Source: Glebionis coronaria
Lineage: Eukaryota; Streptophyta; Magnoliopsida; Asterales; Asteraceae
Direction of reading: 5' to 3'
DNA length: 64,000 bases
Assembly (NCBI GenBank): GCA_025667525.1
Contig: CM046876.1
Location: 570,273,469-570,337,468, forward strand
This document shows, in pieces, positions 55,217-64,000 of this stretch; the first letter of the stretch is position 1, and every line of letters begins with the position of its first letter. The position numbers and the translations under genes are program-made. The notes beneath the pieces were generated by a model. It had not been told where the DNA came from, did no database searches, and saw nothing but the letters and a program-made list of their open reading frames with translations.

Positions 55217-56903
55217 TGTTAAACACGGAATTAGTCATGATTTTAGTGCTATATCCCTTCATTTTTGGTATAATAAATAGCAAAAAGTGTATTTTTTAGT
55301 GCATTTATCGTTTATGTGTTATTTATTATTGTGGGTACGGATAATGAAGAAAAGGAGCAAAAACGAAGCCAAAGAGCCAAAAACGAGCACGAGGAATGGA
55401 AAGAGCACGGGAAATCGAGTTTGACGGTGTATTCGTGTTTTATTGGGCCGGCCCGACACCATTTAAATGGGTCGGACCGACCCATTAATACAATAAAAAC
55501 CCAACAACCCATTAAAATGATGCAGCCCAGCAGCTTGTTTTAACGTATCCCAAGCCCAACAAGCAAGTAATGGCCCAAAGGAAAAATAAAATGATCAGAG
55601 GAGGGGGCTGCGTACTACTTAAGCAGACAAAAGGGTGGACCTGCGTATAAAAAAAAGAGGAAAGGCCCACACAAAAAGCCCATGGAAGAATGAAGAATCA
55701 TATTTTTGCTTATATAAAACGCAGAAAAATTGGATGGTCATATTTTGAGTCTATTCTTTTTTTTGGTTGGCGTACAAGGTACGCAGCAAAAGAAAAAAAG
55801 GGGCTCTCATTCATTTTTTCCATTTTTTTTTCTTTCTTAGTACCTGCGTTTTTTTAGAAGATATATAGTCTTCATTATTTACTTTTTTTGCTTAGGAGGT
55901 AAGTAACGCAACTCTTCTCTCTTTTCGTTTTATTTTATTTTGGTAAGGTTTATGTAAGATTTAATTGCTTCTGTCTCTTTCATTAATGTTCAAAAACAAA
56001 CGCAGCTTTCAATTTTTTTATATGATTCAGATTTGTTTGTCTTTAATTATTTTATTAAATAATGGATTAGGATTGTAGCAGTTTCGGATGAAGTTGGGTT
56101 TTGGATTCGGTTGATGTGTTGTAGTTTGTGACATAAAGATGTTTGTGGGTTTCATTAAATTATTTTGATTCTTTTGATCTTGAAGTTCCCGCAGCCTTTT
56201 GTTCATATAGTATTGTTATTTTTTGTTTGGTTTTTGTTTAAGCTTTTTATAATATAATAGTGTCATTAGATAAGTAAAGGCAGGGGGTGCGTTGGTTTTA
56301 CAATAAAAAGATAAGAAACAGTCATGTGTACCTTACAAAAGAGAATTGTTATGATGCATTTTATATTTAAAATAGGCTTACTAGGATTAATTAAATGTTT
56401 TCTTTTACAAATTAGTTAGTAAATTCGTAATTAGTATTTTAAATATAAGTTAGTGTATGAAATCTGATTTTAATAAAGAATTTTTTTAATTTAGATTTAA
56501 AAATATAATAGTTTATATGAGTTTTTAATATGTCATTTAGCTTAATTGTCGTTAACGTTTTATGTTTTATGTTAGCTCGGCGTATCCGGTTCGTCATACG
56601 GGTTCGTTTTCTTTATCTTTATTTCATTAGCTCAAATATATAGTTTTAATTATGCTTGTTTAGTTTAGCATTTTTATTGTCATTATTCTTATTTTAGATA
56701 TCTTGCTTTAAAATTGTAGTTTAATTTTCATCCTTATCGCTTTTTATATGTTTTAATATTTAGTCGGTTAAATTAGTAGTTTTTAATTTCAAAATCAAAA
56801 TATCTTTTATTCGAGCATCAATCTTTAGACATAAACGCGGATTTCCATTCACACTTCGCCAGGAACTACGATAACCTTCAGGTGTACGAAAACGACTGTA
56901 TCA
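55217..56903 (+). repeat. AthB 5' LTR
   Basis: 1687 bp, TGTTAAACACGG to CGACTGTATCA. A TATA-like TTATATAAAACG lies near 55709. A 75-codon frame near 55316 (GTDNEEKEQKRSQRAKNEH) recurs in the 3' LTR fragment but is probably chance. Confidence 0.9.
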
Positions 56904-56905
56904 AA

Positions 56906-56924
56906 TGGCACCGCTGCCGGCTCT
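56906..56924 (+). promoter_or_regulatory. AthB primer binding site, tRNA-Asp type
   Basis: TGGCACCGCTGCCGGCTCT, two bases after the LTR, nearly the same as the AthA site. Confidence 0.75.
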
Positions 56925-57200
56925 GTGTGTAGCGATGTCTGCGTTGTGTTTTTAGTTGGTGACTTGAAGATCCTTTCTTTTTGAAAGTTTATTTTCATAT
57001 TTGTATATATATAAAATAAAAAATTTTAAAAATCCAAAAAAATATATAAAATTTATAAAAACCAAAAATATTTTCTTATTTTATTTTATTTTCTTTATTA
57101 CTGTATATATCATATTAAAAAAAAGTTAAAAAAAAATATTCTTCTTTATCTTCTATCGTGTTTAATTCTTTTTCTCAACCCCTCTTATTTTTAATTCTTC
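56925..57200 (+). other. AthB leader
   Basis: 276 bp, very A/T-rich, with runs of AAAAATATAT similar in style to the AthA leader. Noncoding. Confidence 0.7.
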
Positions 57201-58769
57201 ATGGATTCATATTGTATAGGGTGTGGGTAGTCTGATAGTCAATCATGTTATTGGTGTTCATGCGAGCGGTGCGGTATGGCTATACCTAATCACGAATTTG
57301 GACATTGTTCATTTTGCAATTGGACCAATTCACACTTCACCTCTAACGACACTATCTCACACTCTCCCACATATGACGATCCGTATCCGCAACATGCACC
57401 GGGTTTTTCTCAATACCCATGTTGCAATCATTGTGGGGGCCCTCACGATACTTCTTATTGTCAGCCAATGAATTATTATGAGCCAAATCCGTGTCCTCAT
57501 TTTTCTTCACCGATGGATTATTATGAACCAAATCCGTGTTCTAATTTTTCTCAACCGATGAATTACTATGAGCCACATCCGTGCTATAATTACGGTTTTC
57601 AAAATTTTGAGCCCCCACAAAACACCCTCGATCATCAACCTTCTTTGAATCTGAATGACGAAAGACAAGCCCTTCTTTTGCAACTTCATGACGGCTTAAT
57701 TCAACTGAGAGATGCATTGAAGGAGCGACAACGACAACGACAACGACAAGAGCAAGTATCTAATCTTAGTGATTATACTCCGCCTCTTGTGCGTTCTTTT
57801 TATTACGATGACGACGAGGATAATATTTACAATCTCAATCCATTATGTGAGACTACCACTCCTATTCTCGATTCTTCCACTACGGAGACCGATGCCTCTC
57901 TCATCATGGGGGATGAGGGTCTTATCACTATTCCTTGTGATGAGATTCTTATTCCAGTCCAAGGTGAGCCTACGGTTGCTTCCGATAGTGACGATGAGTG
58001 TGAATCTCTTTCTAGTGATGATTCATTACCTCCCACTGACATCTTGGGAGACGATTCTTTGGCTTTCTCTAATCCCCTTTTTCATCTCGATGATGATTTT
58101 ACTTCTAGTGATGACGAGTCACTATCCGATGAAGATGTTCAGAAGGAAAATTTCAATATTTATTCGAACCCTTTATTTGATTTTGATGACACCTACATCT
58201 CTACTGAGGTGAATCCTCTCTTTGAAGAGGGGATTGAGGACATTGATAGCTCCGACTCTCTTGCTATTGATGAGCATTCTTTGTTAGCCATGCCACCTCT
58301 AATCGTAGAGGAGGTGGAAAGATTTGACCCTACCTTCCGTTTGATTCGGTCTGGTGAGGTGACGCGGGTGGTAGATATGTCTTCTGATATTTCTCATATT
58401 ATGTTGCCACCCCGTCCTACCGCGTGCACACCCAAGCGGGTGATGTATCGCTTTTACTCTCCTCGTTTCATACCGGGAAATGAGGATGAGTGCTTTGACC
58501 CAGGAGATGACAATGACCATTCTATGATTGATAACTTTACGGCTTTACCGAATAGTAACCATCCATTGTCTTTGGGGGATGACAATTTGTCTCCTTTACC
58601 CACCACACCTCCCGTGGTTCACGAACTCACCTACTTTTCGTATGTTGAGAGGACTTTTATACCTTTCATGACTTATCCTCCTGCCTCTCATTTATTATGT
58701 TCCTCCGGGACCGAGGATAAGATTTTTGATCCCGGTATTACATTAGAGGCTTCCCCATTGACCATTTAA
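57201..58769 (+). pseudogene. AthB zinc-knuckle acidic protein of unknown function
   Basis: The frame begins at ATG 57201 (MDSYCIGCG), meets a TAG at 57228, and is then open to TAA at 58769; the next Met is at 57276. Cys pairs (CYWC, CERC, CSFC) are followed by CCNHCGGPHDTSYC, the same CX2C-GGPH-X4C knuckle as AthA Gag. Three copies of an 18-residue repeat follow (PMNYYEPNPCPHFSSPMD type, about 57465-57600). Next is a Gln/Arg stretch and a long Asp/Glu/Ser-rich region with FSNPLFHLDDDF, IYSNPLFDFDDTYIS and EVNPLFEEGIEDID. A Pro-rich end reads FDPGITLEASPLTI. Similar proteins occur with Athila-like elements of Asteraceae (recalled). No capsid, protease or polymerase part is visible. A nucleic-acid-binding accessory role is a guess. 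Confidence 0.8.
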
Positions 58770-58778
58770 TTCAAGGTC

Positions 58779-58834
58779 GAGTCAGGCTCGTGACTCGGTT
58801 AACAAAAACAAGCGCTTCTCGGGAGGCAACCCGA
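58779..58834 (+). other. Paired stem-loops downstream of the AthB frame
   Basis: GAGTCA...TGACTC (58779-58796) and TCGGG...CCCGA (58819-58834), ten bases after the stop. They are nearly identical in sequence and spacing to AthA 9724-9780. Confidence 0.8.
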
Positions 58835-60616
58835 TGATCTATCCTTTTTATTTATTTTCTAACATAAGTGTAGGGGCGTGTGCTTCTCTCCATGTGTGCT
58901 TGTGGGTTTTTGTTTTTGTGGGCAGGTTCCCTTGGATCGAGAAGACTTTCAGAGGGTTGATGTTGCTGTTTTCCATCATCTTCTTCATTCAGTCTCCGAT
59001 CGATCTTCATGTCAATATCAGGGGAGTACTCAGTTCTCATCTTTATCCATGCATATCTGATTGTGTTCTCCTTCTTACACTTGGAATTCTAGCATTAGCC
59101 TTTTGTGTTCTTAAGTGTAGGGGTAACACCTTATCACTTTTGAACATTGAGGCCAATGTTCGGTTCTAAGTGTAGGGGGGGTTTATATCATATTGATCAT
59201 ATTCATGCCTACTTGTTTGCCCTCTTGCATCCTATTCTGATCAAATGTCTGTTTGTTTTTATTTTATTTTATTAATCATAATAAAACGTTTTTTATCGTG
59301 CGTGATTGACTTGTCCCATAGGCTAGAACAAAGGGGATCCCGACTCTGCCTGAGTGTTGATCTGACTGCTCCCTTAACTTTTAGACTAAGCTTTTAGGAA
59401 TTGTGCAAATAAAAATGCTAAACGTGGAGTAGTTGGTTCTCTTTAGAGCTTATATGAGTAACCTATGGCTTTTCCTCCTAGATTATAACTAGATTAAATA
59501 AGTGTGTTTTTCAAGCCTTTGAACGTTAAAATTGTGTTGTTATGTAAAAAAATAAATTCTTATGCAATTTTGATATAAAGTCCTAGTTCAACTTTTTATT
59601 TAAATTTGAGTGAAAGCATACTTTCTTAAATTTGAAATAATGTTGCGTGAATAAATATGTTGAAAAAAAAATCTGAAAAAAAGAAGAATAGAAAAAAAGA
59701 GAGAAAAAAAAGAAAAAAAAAGAGAATAAAAATATATGGATAAGAGTTGTATGTTTTTGTTGCTTTAATTGTGAGAAACTTGCTTTTTCTCAAATTTAAA
59801 TCCGAAGTTGAACTAGAATTCGTCAATTTTTTATAGGAGTTTAGACGGTAATTGAGAATGTAGAAGTCAAAGGTCCCGTGAGCTCTGATACTATTCTCAA
59901 GGGTGTAAAAACCTAGCCTCCTAAGCTCTGCTAAAGGACAAGCTGAGAAGAAAGTCACTACATGGAGTGGTCTCTCCTTTGAATCTTCATTCTCTAATTA
60001 CCGTCGTTATTTTTCATCTAAGTGTCTTTTATTAACTTAGCAGTGATTTCAAGATCTTTGATTTCAAAATCCCGCCGATCCCGGTACTATTCTCCGTGGG
60101 GTGTCAAAAGCCCGGGCACTTAACCGATGAGGTTGGGACGTCCCGAGAAGAAAGCCGCTACATGGGAAAGGCCATTTTTGAATCTCAAATCTCGTCATTT
60201 TCGGTGAGTCTAATATTCCACTTAGATGATTAGCAACCATAACAAATGTCGATTTGAACGATCAAAACTTTGAAAATGAACACACTTGCCTAGTATTTTA
60301 TAATTATAGGAGTGAAAAGTTATACTTACATAGGTTATTAGTATAAGTAGTGTTAGCATTTTGCCAAAACGTTTGCACAAGGAATCTTAGCTTAGTTGGG
60401 AGTATTAAAAAGAGGATGAAGATATTTATTCCCTGGAGACACCCAGTTTGCGTGTTTCCGTTCTATGATCCTTATACCTTGAATAAAAAGTCGAGCATGG
60501 CGGGTCACTATGGATTTTTATTTTTATTTTATTTTAGCAATATCAGATAAAGTAGTTTTAAATTGATTTTAGATTTAACGTTTGTGATAATAGTTGCTTG
60601 GGGGCAAGCAACGTTT
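58835..60616 (+). other. AthB 3' noncoding tail
   Basis: TAAGTGTAGGGG-type motifs start at 58865, 59112 and 59167. A hairpin GAACATT/AATGTTC (59142-59161) precedes the third. 59659-59735 is an A/G-only run of low complexity. 59870-59990 and 60070-60190 are diverged copies of one module (TACTATTCTC...GAGAAGAAAG). No coding frame. Confidence 0.78.
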
Positions 60617-60629
60617 TAAGTGTAGGGTG
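60617..60629 (+). promoter_or_regulatory. AthB polypurine tract
   Basis: TAAGTGTAGGGTG directly before the 3' LTR, a variant of the motif repeated in the tail. Confidence 0.75.
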
Positions 60630-60868
60630 TGTTAAACACGGAATTAGTCATGATTTTAGTGCTATATCCCTTCATTTTTGGTATAATAAATAGCAAAAAG
60701 TGTATTTTTTAGTGCATTTATCGTTTATGTGTTATTTATTATTGTAGGTACGGATAATGAAGAAAAGGAGCAAAAACGAAGCCAAAGAGCCAAAAACGAG
60801 CACGAGGAATGGAAAGAGCACGGGAAATCGAGTTTGACGGTGTATTCGTGTTTTATTGGGCCGGCCCG
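60630..60868 (+). repeat. AthB 3' LTR, first 239 bp
   Basis: Matches 55217-55455 with about one difference. It breaks off at GGGCCGGCCCG, where the 5' LTR continues ACACC, because TekB begins. Confidence 0.93.
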
Positions 60869-63800
60869 TGTAACACCCCCAAATTTATACAACTCAATAC
60901 AGCGGAAGACTAGTTGGTGTTACGGGATAGCACATTACTCACATCATAGACAACACATAAAAATCGCGTCGTTTAATAATAAAGCATTTCCATTCATAAA
61001 TATCAATGTTACATAGGTCCCAAGTCATATTATTTCATACAAAGTTTTACAAAGTATTTGAATGGAAAATATTGTTTAAGTGCGGGCCATGAATTCTTGT
61101 CGTCTTCCCGAGAATTACCTTCAAGTACCTGAGATAAAACATGTTAAAAGAAAAGGTCAGCGATAACGCCGAGTGAATTCATAGAGTTTAATATAATCCA
61201 TCAATATAATATCAGTATAAAATTATTACTGAAAATCATTTTGTACAAATCTTTTTAATAGGCCATAAAATAGCCAAAGTCGTTTTATACAAATCCTTAT
61301 CGAAAATCATAATATAGGCATTTGCCTTAAAAAATCATTATACGAGCCAATGTCGTAAAAAAACATCATACAATACGTCTTATGAGGTTGTATAAAAATG
61401 AAAACCGTTATATGAATATGGTTATGAAAACCAAAACACAAACATAATATCAATAGTATGACCCTGTATTGCTAGTCAGGCAATACATCGTAATTCGGAG
61501 CGTCTAGTAGTATTTTGTTAATTTTTGGATTATTATAAGCCGCATGACATTTTTACCTTACTAAACCAACAACGGGTAGCTAACCCGATACCAATTTTGC
61601 CCATCTAAAGTAGCGTGTCGTCACAAAGGTCACGCTACAGAAATCTTCTCATACATAAATTCGCTTACCAATCAATGTGGCACGACGGGGATCAACCGTC
61701 AAGGCGCGAACTGGGGTGATCGTCCCCAAATAGTACTATTAAATGCATAAGCGTCTACCAAATCCCGGTAGTTCACAATTCATGCTAATGGGACTTTTAG
61801 TGACATAACCTAACTTTAATAATCCATTTTATTTCATCTATCGGGTCCATTAATCATTTATCGGGTCATACAATCGGGTCATTCAATCATTCGGGTCCAA
61901 AATCAATAAACAAACAATCGGGACAAATGGTGTCCTATTTTATAAAAACTAACATGTTATCTCCCTCGCGGGTTTATAAAACATTTATAAAAACATTTAA
62001 AAGAGTGCGAGGCTATGAACTCACGTTGATGTGGGAAGGCGGGTTATCGGCAATTCGGACGTACGGTACGTGCTTCAATCACGGAAACCTAGACAAATAA
62101 TACTCGTCTTAGACTCATGTCCAATGACTTCATAAAAATAACAATTATGTATACATATGATGATTATATATATATGATGATCAAGTGGGTTTACATATTC
62201 TCGTTTACTCATTTTAGTGTTATATGTCGGTAATTTTTATACTAGTTTACTAGTTTTACCTATTTACGCGTTTTAAGTCCAATAAGCCTATTATAAGTTA
62301 TTTAACTTGTATTAATCCATGTTATACTTATATTATCAGTATATACACTTTACAAGTTGGGCCTAACTGGGTTAAGTCCAATAAATAAGTTTATAAGTGT
62401 TTATCTTTTTTTTAGTCCAATTATTAGTCCAATATGCTTAGTTAGCTCGTTAATGTCCGTATGTCCTATAGTTCGGGTTTTTATCAGTTTTTACTTGTTA
62501 TACATGTTTATATATCAGTATATAAGTTTTATAAAGTTTACATTAGACGGGTCCAACCATCTAAGTTTTATTTAACAAAAACGTTAATTTTACGGTATTA
62601 GCCGAAAAAGTCGTAAAAATCATGTTTATAGTTTTATAACTTATAAAACATAACAAGTTACCATTTTTATAAAATGTCCACTTATTTATCATTGTACATA
62701 TTTATATAAATAAAATTCATGAGTTAGTGGGTTTTAACTTTACATTTTATACAATATAATTCTGAGTGCTTATATAATAGTATTATACTTTAATTTCCAA
62801 AATCTGATTTTTATCTTCACTTTCACCAAAACTGCCATATCTTGAGTTCTATATGGAGATAGAAGCTCAAATTTTTATCACATAAACTACATGATATGTG
62901 CTACATTTAACTCTTCTATAGCTACTGTTGAATCATCATCCAAGTATTTTCAGAAAATCGTCCAAAACAGTGAACTCAGATTTGTATCTTAAACTTGTTT
63001 TGATCATATCTCACTCATTACAATGATTCCATTGCATGACCAACTCTCACATGTGTACAAGACATATAGCTTACTGTAAATGGATTCTACTTCATCATTT
63101 TATCAGTTTACCATATGGTTCTTTACTGTTTTACACAGCCAACAAATTTAGACAAGATTTTAGCCTTGTTTCTTATAGTTTTTCACCTTTTTAATCATGT
63201 TTATCAACATCAAATCCCCACATAACATTCTTATCATCATATAATCATCATATACATATACAATAGGAAATAAAATACATGTTTACATAATCAAAATAAC
63301 AAGAAGATGAGGAGGACAATCTTTATACCACCATGATGATGTAGGTTGTGATCAAAACATGGATTTTGATGGAGAAACTTGTGCATAGCCAAGACCATCT
63401 TCAAGACCATCAATCTTCATATACTACTTGTGGAAAATCAGCCTCAAGACACCATGAAAACTCCTCCTTGGATGTTATAACTTGCACCAATCAATAGGGC
63501 TTCAAAAGGACTTCAACATGTGTATGAATAACATGAGATTTTGTGGTTAATTTTGATCAAATGAGGGTGTTCTTGATGAGGATGGGACGAACTAAGAGAG
63601 AGAGTTGAGAGGATTTTGAGAGTGGTTTTGTATGTGTGAATGAAGCAAATGGTATGGGATGAGTAGTTTTGTGGTGTAGTGGTAAGCTTAGCTTTCAAGT
63701 TAAGCTTACTAGGACAAGTGTAAGTAATATTACTTACAACTTGACACCAAGTTGTTGTGGTGCACTAGTTAGGCCGGTTTTGGAGTGGGGGTGGGACAAG

Positions 63801-64000
63801 TGTCCCACTTGTGTCATCCCCATTTATTTACGGGTACTCCTCGATTCTAGTTTCCTCGATTTGCGTGCCCTCGGGTCGTTTTACGAAAAACGTTTTTATA
63901 AATTATGAATCAACGTCACAAAACGAATCCAATAAAAATTGTTTCATCAAAAACGGAGTTCGAAAACGTAAATACGTAATCCTAAGGTTTCCGGTTTAGT
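60869..64000 (-). mobile_element. TekB, Tekay-like LTR running off the window
   Basis: Begins TGTAACACCCCC, the form of an LTR end of a minus-oriented Tekay/Del element as in TekA. It is inserted in the AthB 3' LTR. The minus strand near 61080-61190 contains GCGTTATCGCTGACC and CAGGTACTTGAAGGTAA, which I associate with Tekay-type LTRs. About 3.1 kb is visible with no coding frame, no primer site and no purine tract, so all of it may be LTR. Repeated ATCGGGTC words lie at 61850-61920. The 61990-63600 part is AT-rich and featureless to me. Confidence 0.7.

Larger units (their letters stand above)
55217..60868 (+). mobile_element. AthB, non-autonomous Athila-like element
   Basis: The 5' LTR (55217-56903) and the start of the 3' LTR (60630-60868) match. 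The primer site is of the same tRNA-Asp class as AthA. One frame (57201-58769) encodes a zinc-knuckle protein without capsid or pol. The 3' tail shares stem-loops and purine motifs with AthA. The five bases left of the 5' LTR are AAATC; the right duplication cannot be seen because TekB cuts the 3' LTR. An AthA-like element could supply enzymes (inference). Confidence 0.92.

Noticed and set aside
55316..55543. 75-codon Glu/Lys-rich frame in the AthB LTR (repeated at 60729)
   Set aside because: Lies in the LTR between promoter-like and leader sequence, is not maintained beyond the LTR, and has low-complexity composition.
57769..58212. 147-codon overlapping frame inside the AthB gene
   Set aside because: Shadow of the acidic repeat-rich reading frame; hydrophobic by codon shift and without homologue.
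63668..63705. GGTGTAGTGGTAAGC resembling a tRNA A box (SINE or tRNA gene)
   Set aside because: No B box (GGTTCGANTCC type) within 40-70 bp and no cloverleaf could be drawn.
1..64000. Host protein genes, rRNA, microRNA clusters or organellar DNA
   Set aside because: Every long frame belongs to a retrotransposon family or to a repeat; no chloroplast, mitochondrial or rRNA sequence was recognised.

Overview
This window is a block of plant nuclear DNA made almost entirely of nested LTR retrotransposons. I see no host protein gene, rRNA, tRNA gene or CRISPR array. The organism is very probably a daisy-family plant (Asteraceae, perhaps tribe Anthemideae). The copia Gag proteins (a long coiled coil, then a Cys/His cluster ending in NHDSC or RHDSC) and the Athila-type proteins match families I know from Tanacetum-like genomes. 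That assignment rests on remembered similarity, not a search. Labels used below: CopA-D are Ty1/copia elements, AthA-B are Ty3/gypsy Athila-like elements, TekA-B are Ty3/gypsy Tekay/Del-like elements.

Layout. 1-1542: minus-strand fragment of a copia gag. 1548-1796: a 123-bp-arm palindrome built from the R-U5 part of the CopA LTR. 1676-21883: CopA (minus, degenerate, protease deleted), interrupted by AthA (2345-12818, plus, target duplication GCATG, nearly intact). 21884-22421: 3' internal end of a second CopB-type copy that shares an LTR with CopB (22422-30355, plus, degenerate). 30411-50591: TekA (minus, 3-kb LTRs, target duplication AAATA), interrupted in its reverse-transcriptase region by CopC (36089-45007, plus, target duplication TATTA). 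CopC is a young non-autonomous element with an intact gag-like frame and no pol. 50845-55216: 3' half of CopD (minus, a relative of CopB). 55217-60868: AthB (plus, non-autonomous), inserted into CopD. 60869-64000: a Tekay-like LTR (TekB) inserted into the AthB 3' LTR and running off the window.

How the parts relate. CopC and CopA share LTR ends and a 2.5-kb 3' noncoding region, so CopC probably depends on enzymes of a CopA-like element. AthB shares its primer site class, CGGPH zinc knuckle and 3' structural signals with AthA and could be mobilised by it. CopB and CopD belong to one family, and the CopB 3' LTR carries a captured piece of a CopD-like reverse-transcriptase gene.

Most unusual observations: (1) a tandem array of about seven units of four hairpins in CopC, in which stems change by compensatory substitutions while loops stay constant; (2) two short candidate spliceosomal introns inside TekA gag that restore one reading frame; (3) the R-U5 palindrome at the end of CopA; (4) a reverse-transcriptase exon fragment inside an LTR; (5) an LTR that has swallowed a second polypurine tract; (6) matching hairpin and purine-tract arrays in AthA and AthB. 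All boundaries were read by eye from terminal TG/CA, target duplications, primer sites and repeat comparison.
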